Assembly (NCBI RefSeq): GCF_009712035.1
Contig: NZ_VILB01000011.1
Location: 571,281 to 635,280 of the forward strand
Direction: 5' to 3'
DNA length: 64,000 bases
Source: Anabaena sp. UHCC 0187
GTDB taxonomy: Bacteria; Cyanobacteriota; Cyanobacteriia; Cyanobacteriales; Nostocaceae
Shown: in pieces, positions 11,728 to 21,345 of the stretch
How the letters are laid out: each line of letters begins with the position of its first letter
How positions within the stretch are numbered: the first letter of the stretch is position 1
Program-made: the position numbers and the translations under genes
Notes under the pieces: generated by a model
What the model was told of the DNA's origin: nothing
Database searches by the model: none
The model's input: only the letters and a program-made list of their open reading frames with translations

Positions 11728-11957
11728 ATGCTAGTCCTAGAATACAAAGTTAAAGGTAAACAAAATCAATATAACGCCATAGAAGATGCTATCCATACCA
11801 CTCAATTCATTCGTAATAAAGCGATCAGATAAACGCCGCAGTTAATATTCTTAATCTAGCAAAAAATAGGGGAGGGCATCCCCGAATCAACGCTATAGGA
11901 GTTGAAACCGCTACTCTGCTTGGTGACTCAGCGCTGTCTTGGGGTTTTCCCCCATGA
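11728..11957 (+). pseudogene. tnpB: Internally deleted, frameshifted tnpB (IS200/IS605 family)
   Basis: From ATG 11728 the reading frame gives a typical cyanobacterial TnpB N-terminus, MLVLEYKVKGKQNQY... to RNKAIR, and stops at ~11832. Immediately after, in another frame, the TnpB C-terminus appears: NAAVNILNLAKNRG (the last RuvC block, normally preceded by Asp) and GVETATLL, ending at TGA 11955-11957. The middle of the protein (about 300 residues in intact TnpB) is missing and the two ends are out of frame. The nuclease cannot be made. Insertion is between tal and the response regulator. Confidence 0.82.
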
Positions 11958-12050
11958 GCGACTGAGGAACCCGTAAGGGTGTGAGCATGGTTGAGCAAGT
12001 TTTGACGGTGAGTGTAGAATCCCCGTGTCTTTAGACCGGGGAGTGTCAAG
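11880..12050 (+). ncRNA. Candidate omegaRNA / right end of IS605-type element
   Basis: In TnpB systems the guide RNA is made from the 3' end of tnpB through the transposon right end, and its guide is the flanking DNA. Here that 3' region is intact although tnpB is deleted. It ends with hairpin CCCCGTGTCT/AGACCGGGG (12021-12041) and GAGTGTCAA at the right boundary, ~12049. The guide would begin at about 12050. Transcription is not shown. Confidence 0.38.
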
Positions 12051-12138
12051 AAAAAATATTCAAAGCGGTTAAAACCGCACGAATTGTTTCCCTCTCAGCA
12101 CTAACAGTGACTGAGTTTTCCATTTACCGCGAGGTCTT

Positions 12139-12849
12139 ATGAGCTTAATTTTACTAATTGAAGATGAACCTCAAATTCTGTTAAATCTTCAGGAGATTTT
12201 AGAACTAGGAGATTTTACTGTTATTACTGCTCCAAACGGTAAAATCGGCTTAGAATTAGCTAAAAGCAAATATCCTGACTTGATTATCTGTGACATTATG
12301 ATGCCAGGTTTAAGTGGCTATGACGTGTTAACAGAATTGCGACACGATCCTAAGTGTGCTGATATCCCGCTGATTTTTCTCACTGCTAAAATTGAACGCA
12401 ATGATTTACGTCAAGGTATGAGTTTAGGCGCTGATGATTATATTACCAAACCTTTTGAGCCTTTTGAAATTTTACAAGCAGTTAAGGCGCGTTTAGAAAG
12501 ACATTCAATTTCAAATCAGGTATATCTGAAAGAATCTCATAAATCAAAAGCACTCCAACAGGAAATAAAAAAAAATCGGACTGAATTACAAAACTCCCAG
12601 GAGTTGGCACACATCCGAGGTAATCTCTTAGAGAAATTCTCAGAGGACTTACGCAATCCACTTTCTAAGATTAATATGGCAATTTATATGATCAAACAAG
12701 CTAAAAATGATGAAGATCGGGATAAATATCTAGCAATTTTAAAAGAAGCATACACCCAGGAACTAGATATATTGAACGAAATGGATAGCTTGCAGGAATT
12801 ACTAACTTCTGAAAATACAAAGTTGCTGCGAAATTACAAATTACTGTAA
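12139..12849 (+). CDS. Response regulator with degenerate histidine-kinase dimerisation domain
   Basis: 236 aa. Residues 1-120 are a CheY-like receiver: acidic pair E8/D9, phospho-acceptor D52 in LIICDIMMPG, and K104 in ITKPFEP. A helical linker leads to a HisKA-like segment, SEDLRNPLSKI (168-178), matching the H-box SHELRTPLS except that Glu replaces the phospho-His; no ATPase domain follows. It may dimerise or bind a kinase without being phosphorylated on that domain. It is followed 24 bp later by ackA, which suggests cotranscription. Confidence 0.8.
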   Translation: MSLILLIEDEPQILLNLQEILELGDFTVITAPNGKIGLELAKSKYPDLIICDIMMPGLSGYDVLTELRHDPKCADIPLIFLTAKIERNDLRQGMSLGADDYITKPFEPFEILQAVKARLERHSISNQVYLKESHKSKALQQEIKKNRTELQNSQELAHIRGNLLEKFSEDLRNPLSKINMAIYMIKQAKNDEDRDKYLAILKEAYTQELDILNEMDSLQELLTSENTKLLRNYKLL

Positions 12850-12873
12850 TCTATCCCATCTAATACCAGAAAT

Positions 12874-14088
12874 ATGAAAATACTCATCCTTAATGCCGGT
12901 TCTAGCAGCCAAAAGAGTTGTCTGTATGAGATTACAGACTCTCTTCCTACCCTAGCACCCCAACCCCTGTGGGAAGGAAAAATTAACTGGACTCAAGACC
13001 AAAATCAGGCGGAAATTACAGTTAAAACTGCTACTGGTGCAACACTGCAAGAAACCATTGCTGGTGATTCTCGCCAGGGGCAATTTGCGTATTTGCTGTC
13101 TACTCTCGTACATGGTTCAACTAAGGTAATTGATAATTTATCCGTGATAGATGTGGTGGGACATCGAGTAGTTCATGGTGGTAAAGATTACCAAGAAGCT
13201 GTAATAATTACGGAAGAAATTAAACAGGCGATCGCTCATTTATGCAATCTCGCCCCAGCACACAATCCAGCAGCTTTAGCTGGTATCGAAGCCATAGAAA
13301 AAAGTTTGGGCGATGTGAGTCAAGTCGCAGTTTTTGATACCGGATTTCACCGCACCTTACCCGATGCCGCCGCTATCTATCCGATTCCCTATGAGTTAGT
13401 AGAGCAAGGTATTCGCCGTTACGGCTTTCATGGCATCAGCCATCAGTATTGTGCTAACCGAGCAGCAGAAATTCTGGGTCAAGATTTATCATCTCTGCGG
13501 TTAATTACTTGTCATTTAGGTAATGGTTGCTCCTTAGCCGCCATTAAAAATGGTTGTAGTATTGACACAACCATGGGATTTACGCCCCTAGATGGTTTAA
13601 TGATGGGTAGCCGCAGCGGTTCAGTTGATCCAGGGATTTTAATTCATTTATTACAGCAGTATAATTACTCTAGTCAAGAACTAGATGATGTATTAAATAA
13701 ATGTTCTGGATTAAAAGGTATTTCTGGAATTTCCAGCGATTTAAGGGAGGTGATAGCCGCCAAAGAGCAAGGTAATCAACGCGCCCAACTGGCTTGGGAT
13801 ATCTACGTACATCGCTTACGGGCTGGTATCGGGGCAATGCTCGCTAGTTTAGCAGGTTTAGATGTTTTAGTCTTTACCGCCGGAGTAGGAGAAAAATCCC
13901 CAGGAATCCGTCAAGCTGCTTGTGAAGCCTTTGAATTTTTGGGGCTGAAAATTGATTTAGAGAAAAATCAACAACAACCTATTGATATTGATATTGCTAC
14001 ACCTGATTCAACTGTGCGAATATTAGTCATAGAAACCCAAGAAGATTGGGCAATAGCTCAACAATGTTGGAAATTACTGCAACAATAA
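12874..14088 (+). CDS. ackA: Acetate kinase
   Basis: 404 aa. The N-terminal ILILNAGSSSQK, RYGFHGISHQ and the signature segment MGFTPLDGLMMGSRSG are intact. It interconverts acetyl phosphate plus ADP and acetate plus ATP. The gene is 24 bp after the response regulator and closes the catabolic cluster. No pta was seen next to it. The stop is followed at once by tandem repeats. Confidence 0.94.
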   Translation: MKILILNAGSSSQKSCLYEITDSLPTLAPQPLWEGKINWTQDQNQAEITVKTATGATLQETIAGDSRQGQFAYLLSTLVHGSTKVIDNLSVIDVVGHRVVHGGKDYQEAVIITEEIKQAIAHLCNLAPAHNPAALAGIEAIEKSLGDVSQVAVFDTGFHRTLPDAAAIYPIPYELVEQGIRRYGFHGISHQYCANRAAEILGQDLSSLRLITCHLGNGCSLAAIKNGCSIDTTMGFTPLDGLMMGSRSGSVDPGILIHLLQQYNYSSQELDDVLNKCSGLKGISGISSDLREVIAAKEQGNQRAQLAWDIYVHRLRAGIGAMLASLAGLDVLVFTAGVGEKSPGIRQAACEAFEFLGLKIDLEKNQQQPIDIDIATPDSTVRILVIETQEDWAIAQQCWKLLQQ

Positions 14089-14090
14089 TT

Positions 14091-14253
<163 letters not shown>

Positions 14254-14254
14254 T

Positions 14255-15040
14255 ATGTTTTTATCTCGTGAAGCTATTACCACACCCTTAATCGCTTGTT
14301 TGTGTATTGTCAGCATTAGCTTAATGCAAATACCAAAACTGCAAACACTATTAATTAGTAAACAATCTATTTCCGGAGAAACTCTGGAAAAAGACCTCAA
14401 AAAAGAAAGTCTCCGCTTAAACTTACTCCAAAACTTCCCCAGTTTTAGTTATAAAAACCTGATTGCAGATTGGGTATATATTGATTTTTTGCAATTCTTT
14501 GGCGATGATCAAGCTAGAGACCAAACAGGGTACAGTCTTAGTCCAGAATATTTTGAAGTGATTTTAGGACGTGACCCACGTTTTTTAGAAGCTTATCTAG
14601 GACTTTCTGTAAGTACCTCTTTATACGGTGGGATGCCAGAAAAGTCTATAGCTTTAATGGATAAAGGATTAAAATCTTTATCCCCACAATTACCACAAAA
14701 ATCCTACTATATCTGGCGTTATAAAGGCACAGATGAATTATTATTTTTAGGTAATGCTCAAGCAGCACAAATATCTTTTCTCAAAGCCGCAGAATGGGCA
14801 AACACTTATACTGATGAAGACAGTAAACAAGTAGCATTTATTTCTCAGAAAACTGCGGAATTCCTCAGTAAAAATCCTGATAGCAAATCAGCCCGAATTT
14901 CTACATGGATGATGGTTTTAAACAATAAAGTAGACGAAAAAACTCGCAAACGAGCAATTCGGGAAATTGAAGCTCTCGGAGGTGAGGTGGTTACTAATCC
15001 CGACGGCACAAGCAGTATTAAATTACCAGAAAAAGATTGA
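14255..15040 (+). CDS. Membrane-anchored protein of unknown function, TPR-like
   Basis: 261 aa. An N-terminal hydrophobic segment (~10-28) looks like an uncleaved anchor. The rest is soluble and helical, with paired-helix segments ([23 protein letters not shown]) suggestive of degenerate TPRs. No catalytic motif is visible. The start codon directly abuts the CCCCAGT repeat block, so there is no recognisable ribosome-binding site; a start further inside cannot be excluded. It is enclosed by inverted copies of a composite repeat. It resembles conserved cyanobacterial hypothetical proteins; no function is assigned. Confidence 0.7.
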   Translation: MFLSREAITTPLIACLCIVSISLMQIPKLQTLLISKQSISGETLEKDLKKESLRLNLLQNFPSFSYKNLIADWVYIDFLQFFGDDQARDQTGYSLSPEYFEVILGRDPRFLEAYLGLSVSTSLYGGMPEKSIALMDKGLKSLSPQLPQKSYYIWRYKGTDELLFLGNAQAAQISFLKAAEWANTYTDEDSKQVAFISQKTAEFLSKNPDSKSARISTWMMVLNNKVDEKTRKRAIREIEALGGEVVTNPDGTSSIKLPEKD

Positions 15041-15041
15041 T

Positions 15042-15122
15042 TGGGGACTGGGGACTGGGGACTGGGGAATTTTCTTCTTCTTCCTGACTCGGTGACTCCT
15101 AACTTCTGACTCGGTGACTCCT
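15042..15122. repeat. Composite tandem-repeat block, right (inverted) copy
   Basis: GGGGACT units, then AATTTTCTTCTTC, then GACTCGGTGACTCC units. Read on the minus strand this repeats the order of the block at 14092-14253. The pair could form a long hairpin or a recombination substrate. Confidence 0.8.
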
Positions 15123-15313
15123 GTTAAGAATGGTTAGAATAGAACTCCTACTATCCTCACATTTTCAACCTGCGGGGGATGGGGGATTATTTTTATCATG
15201 ACAGGAGGATTATTTTAAGATATCTTAAGATAAGTTAACATAATTATCATAATGTCATCTCTCTTAGAGAAGCTCAGTATAAGCAGCAACAAAGTACAGG
15301 AGAATCAACATCG

Positions 15314-17155
15314 GTGAATAATAAAAGATGGAGAAATACGGGGCTGTACGCGCTCCTTTTTATAGTTGTCATTGCTCTAGGAACAGCATTTTTTGACAAA
15401 CAGCCTCAAAGTAGAGAAACATGGCGCTACAGTCAGTTTATCCAAGAAGTTGAACAAGGCAAGGTTGAGAGAGTCAGTTTAAGTTCTGACCGTTCTACAG
15501 CCCTGGTAACACCCAAGGACGGAAACAAAAAGATCGTTACCTTAGTGAACGACTCAGATTTAATCAACACTTTAACAGCGAAAGGTGTTGATATTGCCGT
15601 ATTACCTCAAGCAGACGAGGGATTTTGGTTTAAAGCCCTCAGCAGCTTATTCTTCCCTGTATTGCTGCTAGTTGGTTTATTTTTCCTTCTCCGTCGCGCT
15701 CAAAGTGGTCCTGGTAGCCAAGCCATGAACTTTGGTAAATCTAAAGCCAGAGTGCAAATGGAACCCCAAACCCAAGTGACATTTGGGGACGTTGCGGGTA
15801 TTGACCAAGCCAAATTAGAACTAAATGAAGTTGTAGACTTTCTGAAAAACGCTGATCGCTTTACCGCCATTGGTGCAAAAATTCCTAAAGGTGTACTTTT
15901 AGTAGGACCTCCTGGTACTGGTAAAACCCTCCTCGCGCGGGCTGTTGCTGGGGAAGCTGGTGTTCCTTTCTTCTCAATTTCTGGTTCTGAATTTGTAGAA
16001 ATGTTCGTTGGTGTGGGTGCTTCCCGCGTCCGCGATTTATTTGAACAAGCAAAAACCAACGCTCCTTGTATCGTCTTTATTGATGAAATTGACGCGGTAG
16101 GTCGTCAACGGGGTGCTGGTTTAGGTGGTGGTAACGACGAACGGGAACAAACCCTTAACCAATTGCTGACCGAAATGGACGGCTTTGAAGGTAACACCGG
16201 TATTATTATTATTGCTGCTACCAACCGTCCTGATGTCCTAGACGCGGCTTTATTACGTCCTGGTCGTTTTGACCGTCAAGTTGTGGTAGACCGTCCCGAC
16301 TACGCTGGTAGAAGTGAAATCCTCAGAGTTCACGCCCGTGGTAAAACTTTATCTAAAGATGTAGACTTGGATAAAATCGCCCGTCGGACTCCTGGTTTTA
16401 CCGGTGCAGATTTATCTAACTTACTCAATGAAGCGGCAATTTTAGCCGCCCGTCGGAATTTAACCGAAATTTCGATGGATGAAATTAATGATGCAATTGA
16501 CCGTGTATTAGCAGGGCCCGAAAAGAAAGACCGGGTAATGAGCGAAAAGCGCAAAACTTTGGTTGCATACCATGAAGCTGGTCATGCTTTAGTTGGGGCT
16601 TTAATGCCTGACTATGACCCTGTGCAAAAGATTAGCATTATTCCCCGTGGTCGGGCTGGTGGTTTAACTTGGTTTACTCCTAGCGAAGACCGTATGGACA
16701 CTGGTTTATACAGCCGCGCTTATTTGGAAAATCAAATGGCTGTGGCTTTAGGTGGTCGTCTCGCTGAAGAAATTATCTTTGGTGAAGAGGAAGTGACGAC
16801 AGGTGCTTCTAACGATTTACAGCAAGTCGCACGGGTAGCTAAACAAATGATAACTCGGTTTGGCATGAGCGATCGCTTGGGTCCAGTTGCCCTGGGTCGT
16901 CAACAAGGAAATATGTTCCTGGGTCGAGATATTATGTCAGAACGCGACTTCTCAGAAGAAACCGCTGCTGCTATTGACGAAGAAGTTCGGAAGTTAGTAG
17001 ATACTGCTTATATTCGGGCTAAAGAAGTTTTAGTTAATAACCGCAAGGTTTTAGATGAAATTGCTCAAATGCTGATTGAAAAGGAAACCGTTGACGCTGA
17101 GGAATTGCAAGAAATCCTTGGTAATAACGATGTAAAAATGGCTGCTTTTGCGTAA
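15314..17155 (+). CDS. ftsH: ATP-dependent zinc metalloprotease FtsH
   Basis: 613 aa, membrane-bound AAA+ protease that degrades membrane and damaged photosystem proteins. Transmembrane segments lie at ~10-26 and ~108-126, bounding a short periplasmic or lumenal domain. AAA motifs are Walker A GPPGTGKT (198-205), Walker B IVFIDEID and the second region of homology [18 protein letters not shown]. Zinc site HEAGH is at 420-424. The start is GTG 15314 with AGGAG at 15298-15302; no in-frame ATG lies near. A strong terminator follows the gene. Which of the cyanobacterial FtsH paralogues it is was not resolved. Confidence 0.95.
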   Translation: MNNKRWRNTGLYALLFIVVIALGTAFFDKQPQSRETWRYSQFIQEVEQGKVERVSLSSDRSTALVTPKDGNKKIVTLVNDSDLINTLTAKGVDIAVLPQADEGFWFKALSSLFFPVLLLVGLFFLLRRAQSGPGSQAMNFGKSKARVQMEPQTQVTFGDVAGIDQAKLELNEVVDFLKNADRFTAIGAKIPKGVLLVGPPGTGKTLLARAVAGEAGVPFFSISGSEFVEMFVGVGASRVRDLFEQAKTNAPCIVFIDEIDAVGRQRGAGLGGGNDEREQTLNQLLTEMDGFEGNTGIIIIAATNRPDVLDAALLRPGRFDRQVVVDRPDYAGRSEILRVHARGKTLSKDVDLDKIARRTPGFTGADLSNLLNEAAILAARRNLTEISMDEINDAIDRVLAGPEKKDRVMSEKRKTLVAYHEAGHALVGALMPDYDPVQKISIIPRGRAGGLTWFTPSEDRMDTGLYSRAYLENQMAVALGGRLAEEIIFGEEEVTTGASNDLQQVARVAKQMITRFGMSDRLGPVALGRQQGNMFLGRDIMSERDFSEETAAAIDEEVRKLVDTAYIRAKEVLVNNRKVLDEIAQMLIEKETVDAEELQEILGNNDVKMAAFA

Positions 17156-17171
17156 TTTCTCTTAAACATTG

Positions 17172-17214
17172 AATTAGGGTAATTCTGGATTTTCTAGAAT
17201 TACCCTAATTTTTT
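17172..17214 (+). terminator. Rho-independent terminator after ftsH
   Basis: Perfect 15-bp stem: AATTAGGGTAATTCT (17172-17186) pairs with AGAATTACCCTAATT (17196-17210) around a 9-nt loop, followed by more T. It lies 16 bp after the ftsH stop and between convergent genes, so it may serve both. Confidence 0.88.
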
Positions 17215-17236
17215 GACTTTATAAGCATTAAAAGCA

Positions 17237-17776
17237 TTAACTCAAATGATTCTCTAACAAAGACGCTATAGTCTCTGGATGAACTTTCTTATACTGCTTT
17301 TTACCTAACATCAAAACACAATTGGGGGCGCTGCTACAGCGTTTTTGACAATTAGTATGTTCAATTGTCACTTTATCAGATAAACCATGATCGCCCAAAG
17401 TTTTTTCTAAGTCCGATAATAACCCCTTTCCACCCCGTTTCAGACAACCAGATTTTTGACAAACCATAATCTTGGGTTTAGGTTGGGGAAGTTGCTGTTT
17501 GAGCAGACAAAAACCAACTGCTTGGATTTGATAAGCTTCCAGTTTTAATTTATTATTACGGGGGTTTAATTTACTAATAGCATCTATATGAATTTGTTCA
17601 CCAGGGACTAAAGATAAACCTAGAGAACAACGTAAATTTTTAGGAATTTTAACCTTAATATTTCCCCCAGAAATTCCTAACTGTAAATGTTTATATTTCT
17701 GAGTTTTTTTACCTGCAAAACCTAAAAACTGTCCTTCAATATTCAATTCCGATAAAGCCAAATATTTTTCACCCAT
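17237..17776 (-). CDS. (2Fe-2S) thioredoxin-like ferredoxin domain protein
   Basis: 179 aa. The C-terminal half has four cysteines in the pattern of thioredoxin-like [2Fe-2S] ferredoxins: C106-x4-C111 (MVCQKSGCLKRGG) and C143-x3-C147 (NCQKRCSSAPNC). The N-terminal ~95 residues are a small beta-rich domain with no visible motif. It follows nifT on the same strand after about 155 bp, so an electron-transfer role near nitrogen fixation is possible but is only inferred from position. Similar proteins occur in cyanobacteria without nif genes. Confidence 0.78.
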   Translation of the reverse strand: MGEKYLALSELNIEGQFLGFAGKKTQKYKHLQLGISGGNIKVKIPKNLRCSLGLSLVPGEQIHIDAISKLNPRNNKLKLEAYQIQAVGFCLLKQQLPQPKPKIMVCQKSGCLKRGGKGLLSDLEKTLGDHGLSDKVTIEHTNCQKRCSSAPNCVLMLGKKQYKKVHPETIASLLENHLS

Positions 17777-17933
17777 TTTCGATAACCTAATTTTTTCAAG
17801 AGAAAATAATCAACCCCACATTATCAACTGATAATTAATCCATGTCCCCCTCCTCGCTTGCGGGGAGGGGTTCTTCTATCTCACTCAACCGAGAATCACT
17901 ATAGCTAACGACTAACGGCTGAATATTTGGATT

Positions 17934-18137
17934 TTAAGGAAGGCGTTTAGCTTCTACTGTTATGGGTAAACGACTTTTATCGGGAAATTCACTAAATTCT
18001 AATTCCCAACCATTAGTTAAAGTGAGAATTTTACCTGCTGCACCATCTCTTTCTTTGACTACTTCTTCTTCTAAATCTTTTTTAGGGACGTAGACCACTA
18101 AAGTACCAGCATCATTCATTCGGAGCATTACTTTCAT
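17934..18137 (-). CDS. nifT: NifT/FixU family protein
   Basis: 67 aa, usual length for NifT. The start MKVMLR and the central WELEFSEFPDKSRLPITVEAKR-type tail (positions ~44-65) match the family. It is found in nif clusters and its role is not firmly known. The start overlaps the end of nifZ by 26 bp (18112-18137), which points to translational coupling. Confidence 0.88.
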   Translation of the reverse strand: MKVMLRMNDAGTLVVYVPKKDLEEEVVKERDGAAGKILTLTNGWELEFSEFPDKSRLPITVEAKRLP

Positions 18138-18399
18138 GTGTTTCCTCAGCAGATTCTAGTTCTCTTTTTCGACAACCGATGATGTACCCTGTTTCCAAAA
18201 AATGGACAGCATAGATATAATAAGCTTGCAAAAATGTGCCAATGCTGGAGACATAACCAACATCACCAATTTTTGCTAAAACTTCCCCAATTTCTCTACC
18301 GGGAAAAGTTCCATCGTTTTTGATTAGTTTCTTAACTCGAACTTTTTGACCAATTTCAAAAATGGGTTGCGAGTCTAGTTCTATTTCATCACGTTGCAT
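18112..18399 (-). CDS. nifZ: NifZ family protein
   Basis: 95 aa. The segment FEIGQKVRVKKLIKNDGTFPG and later GDVGYVSSIGTF, VHFLETG and IIGCRKREL are typical of NifZ, which acts in MoFe-protein maturation (P-cluster formation). It overlaps nifV by 11 bp at its start and nifT by 26 bp at its end, so nifV-nifZ-nifT is a tight translational unit. Confidence 0.9.
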   Translation of the reverse strand: MQRDEIELDSQPIFEIGQKVRVKKLIKNDGTFPGREIGEVLAKIGDVGYVSSIGTFLQAYYIYAVHFLETGYIIGCRKRELESAEETHESNAPNE

Positions 18400-19528
18400 G
18401 GGAATACCTTTTTTCGCTGACTAAATTTAATAATTCTTCTGTAGTGAGACTGCGTTTTTTGAGGATTGATTGCTGACGGACTACATCTAAAATAGCTTGG
18501 GTTTCTTGAGAATCAAGAAAAATTCCATGCTGTTCTAATAGATTAGATAATGAATGCCGACCAGAATGTTTACCTATGACTAAACGCCGTTCCCAACCCA
18601 CATCTTCAGGAGCATAAGGTTCATAAGTAACGGGGTTTTGCAATACACCATGAGCATGAATACCAGACTCATGAGCAAAGGTATTTTCACCCACAATTGC
18701 TTTCCAAGGTTGAACATTAGCGCCGGAAGCTTTAGCGACTAATTGAGATAGTTTTAACAAGTGTTGAGTTTGAATCCCCAAATCAACACCGTAAATACAT
18801 TTAAGAGCCATAATTACTTCTTCTAAAGCTGCATTTCCGGCTCTTTCTCCTAGTCCATTAACGGTAGTATTTACAGATACGGCACCAGCTTTAATTCCCG
18901 CTAAGGCGTTAGCAGTTGCTAGTCCAAAATCATTATGGGTGTGAATCTCAATTGGAATTGATAGAGTTGATACTAAATGCTTAACTTTAAGGTGAGTTCG
19001 GAAGGGATCAAGTACCCCAACGGTATCACAAAACCGAAACCGAGATGCTCCCCATTCTTGTGATAACATGGCAACATCTTGGAGAAAATTTTCGTCGGCT
19101 CTAGAAGAATCTTCGCCACCAACTGATACCCAAAGACCTTGATCTAAGGCAAAGCTAATACAGTCTTTTAGTTTTTGTAAACTTACTCGCCATTGTCCAT
19201 GAAATTTAGCGGCAATTTGCACTCCAGACACAGGAATGGCAATATGTACTCGCTCTAATCCACAGGCTATAGAAGCTTTAATATCTGATAATACAGCGCG
19301 ATTCCAACCTAATAATTTAGCTTGTAAATCTAAGTTACGAATGGCAACAATAGCGCGAATTTCTTCTTCTCCCATTGCCGGAATTCCTACTTCTAATTCA
19401 TGGACACCAATGGCATCTAAGAATTGAGCGATCGCTACTTTCTCTTCTAAGTTAAAAGCAACACCTGCTGCCTGTTCCCCATCACGTAATGTCGTATCAT
19501 TAATCATGATTTGATACATTTTTAACAT
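18389..19528 (-). CDS. nifV: Homocitrate synthase
   Basis: 379 aa. DRE-TIM type aldol-condensing enzyme: [15 protein letters not shown] at the start, metal-binding HTHNDFGLA, and [13 protein letters not shown]. It condenses acetyl-CoA with 2-oxoglutarate to give homocitrate for FeMo-cofactor. ATGs at codons 1, 4 and 7 are possible; the first is listed. Neighbours nifZ, nifT and the cysE-like gene support nifV over leuA. Confidence 0.93.
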   Translation of the reverse strand: MLKMYQIMINDTTLRDGEQAAGVAFNLEEKVAIAQFLDAIGVHELEVGIPAMGEEEIRAIVAIRNLDLQAKLLGWNRAVLSDIKASIACGLERVHIAIPVSGVQIAAKFHGQWRVSLQKLKDCISFALDQGLWVSVGGEDSSRADENFLQDVAMLSQEWGASRFRFCDTVGVLDPFRTHLKVKHLVSTLSIPIEIHTHNDFGLATANALAGIKAGAVSVNTTVNGLGERAGNAALEEVIMALKCIYGVDLGIQTQHLLKLSQLVAKASGANVQPWKAIVGENTFAHESGIHAHGVLQNPVTYEPYAPEDVGWERRLVIGKHSGRHSLSNLLEQHGIFLDSQETQAILDVVRQQSILKKRSLTTEELLNLVSEKRYSHAT

Positions 19529-19706
19529 CCCTCTAGCGGAGTTTTTTTGTCATATCTTTGTTCGCTACAATCATTTTTAGTGGTAGATGGATAATAAATA
19601 CTTGATTGCGCGAATAAATCATTAATCATGATTTACGATCCTTAATTATTAATCAAATATTTCTGTTGCATCTGTATGGCAGGGAACAAAAAATAAGTAT
19701 AATTTA

Positions 19707-19823
19707 TCAAATATTTTTCGTGGTATTATTTATAGATTTTGTTAGTAGCCAATAACCCATATAAATATTAACAAACCCTGTAAGAAATAACATACTTATG
19801 CCAGCAATTAAGCTAGTAATCAT
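19707..19823 (-). CDS. Small single-pass membrane protein in the nif block (38 aa)
   Basis: ATG at 19823 preceded by GAGGT with 7-base spacing, 38 codons, TGA at 19707-19709. Residues ~4-28 are hydrophobic (SLIAGISMLFLTGF then YMGYWLL) and the tail is polar and basic, so it would be a one-helix membrane protein. It sits between the DUF2949 gene and nifV on the same strand. Support is the ribosome-binding site, the composition and the position in an otherwise gene-free 330-bp gap; no family is recognised. Confidence 0.5.
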   Translation of the reverse strand: MITSLIAGISMLFLTGFVNIYMGYWLLTKSINNTTKNI

Positions 19824-19859
19824 AATTTTTACCTCATATTTTTACTGATAATTTTTCAT

Positions 19860-20066
19860 CTACCTTAATTCAGAGTGTTCTGCAAGCCAATCAAAAATTC
19901 TGTCTAGTTGTTGTAAATCCACTAAACCATATTGCCAAAGCAGCATTGGTAAAGGTCCATGATTGAATTCAGGATGCCGCGTTGCTACCGCAATATCAGC
20001 CGTGGAAAGTGCTAGTTCTTTTTGGAGAAATTGCAGTAACTTCCTATCAATACTATTAATCACCAT
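19860..20066 (-). CDS. DUF2949 family protein
   Basis: 68 aa. It matches the small cyanobacterial DUF2949 family: LLQFLQKELALS, LPMLLWQYGLVDLQQLD and IFDWLAEH. Function unknown; the short helical fold with a conserved LWQYGL motif suggests a protein-interaction module. Here it is embedded in the nif accessory block between an 84-residue unknown and nifV. Confidence 0.8.
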   Translation of the reverse strand: MVINSIDRKLLQFLQKELALSTADIAVATRHPEFNHGPLPMLLWQYGLVDLQQLDRIFDWLAEHSELR

Positions 20067-20335
20067 AATTGGGCATTCACAATCTTAATCAACATAAGGT
20101 AGCAGTTATTCCCATCAGCAATTACTAATTATTTTAGTTTTAGCAATCTGGGTGAACCTAAGCTTATGTGAATTATCTTGAATATGCAAGATAGTTTGTG
20201 AGTGAACAATGACTTGAGATAAATCAGACTGGCATCAAGAACTAAGCTTTGATATGCTTTTGATTAGACATTTCCAAAAGCATTAATTGTCATCAGTCAT
20301 ACTAACCAAAGAAACATGATTGTTTTCAGCAATCT

Positions 20336-20590
20336 TTACTCAACACCGTTGCACAAACAATTCTCTAGCCATTTCACTAATTGATGACGAGAAGCAAAAA
20401 ATTGCATTAATGTACTACGAACAAGAATCGCTTCTTGCAGATTATTAACTTGTACGCGTAAAGACCCATCCGGAGGACAGGAACAGGAAATCATCAACTC
20501 TTGCAAACGGTGATAAATACACCATCTATCACCTAAAGGAATCTGCAAAACTTGTTCACCGACAGTTAAAAAATTACAATTTGGTGACAT
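20336..20590 (-). CDS. Conserved small protein of the nif block, function unknown
   Basis: 84 aa, 23 bp downstream of the serine acetyltransferase gene and on the same strand, so probably cotranscribed. No catalytic motif is visible. It contains several cysteines (two in ISCSCPPDG, one in WCIYHRL, two in ENCLCNG) that could bind metal, though spacing does not match a known cluster motif. Similar small ORFs are found next to nifP in heterocystous cyanobacteria, from general knowledge of that cluster. Confidence 0.65.
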   Translation of the reverse strand: MSPNCNFLTVGEQVLQIPLGDRWCIYHRLQELMISCSCPPDGSLRVQVNNLQEAILVRSTLMQFFASRHQLVKWLENCLCNGVE

Positions 20591-20613
20591 CAGTAAAATT
20601 TACGAAGTTGATG

Positions 20614-21345
20614 TTATTGATCATCTTGGTGATGATTTGTCAGAGTTTGGAGTTGTTGTTCTAATTGTTCAATGCGCGAGAGCAAAGAACCGATCACACC
20701 TGCCTCTATATCAGGTAGTTTGTCATGTTCTAAGGGAGAAATGGGGTTACTAGACTTACGGGAAATAATCCGTCCAGGAATGCCGACAACGGTGGCATCT
20801 GGAGGCACATCACGCAAGACTATTGAACCTGCACCGATCCGCACGCGATCGCTAATTTGAATATTTCCTAATACTTTCGCACCTGCACCGACAACAACGT
20901 TATTACCCAAAGTGGGATGACGTTTACCGCTTTCTTTGCCAGTTCCTCCTAATGTTACACCCTGATAAATGAGTGTATAATCTCCGATAATGGCAGTTTC
21001 ACCAATCACAACACCCATGCCATGATCAATAAATACACCTTTGCCAATTCTTGCCCCTGGGTGAATTTCAATACCTGTGAAAAACCGTCCCCAATGGGAA
21101 ATTAACCGGGGAATAAAACTTACTTTGTGGATATGTAACCAGTGTGCAAGACGATGTAAACACAGAGCATGAAATCCAGGGTAACAAAAGATTACCTCTA
21201 ACCAATTACGTGCGGCTGGATCACGCTCAAAAATGATCCGAAAATCACTAATTAATGGTTCTAAAAAAAGTCTAGGACTTTCATTTTTCCGTAGCTTTGT
21301 ATTTCCAGCATCGGTTTTACTGATACTGTTTAAAGACTGGTGCAT
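20614..21345 (-). CDS. nifP: Serine O-acetyltransferase (nif-linked CysE)
   Basis: 243 aa from ATG 21345; a start 39 codons upstream would add residues unlike the family. Left-handed beta-helix hexapeptide repeats run from [18 protein letters not shown] to RIGAGSIVL, with catalytic His in FIDHGMG and GKRHPTLG. The C-terminus has a short coiled coil ([15 protein letters not shown]). It makes O-acetylserine for cysteine; the nif-linked copy is thought to supply sulfur for Fe-S cluster assembly. It leads the nifP - 84 aa - DUF2949 - small ORF - nifV - nifZ - nifT series. Confidence 0.9.
   Translation of the reverse strand: MHQSLNSISKTDAGNTKLRKNESPRLFLEPLISDFRIIFERDPAARNWLEVIFCYPGFHALCLHRLAHWLHIHKVSFIPRLISHWGRFFTGIEIHPGARIGKGVFIDHGMGVVIGETAIIGDYTLIYQGVTLGGTGKESGKRHPTLGNNVVVGAGAKVLGNIQISDRVRIGAGSIVLRDVPPDATVVGIPGRIISRKSSNPISPLEHDKLPDIEAGVIGSLLSRIEQLEQQLQTLTNHHQDDQ

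Noticed and set aside
11825-12049. 74-codon minus-strand frame
   Set aside because: It is antisense to the tnpB C-terminus and right end; similar antisense frames follow IS605-type ends and no family or ribosome site supports it.
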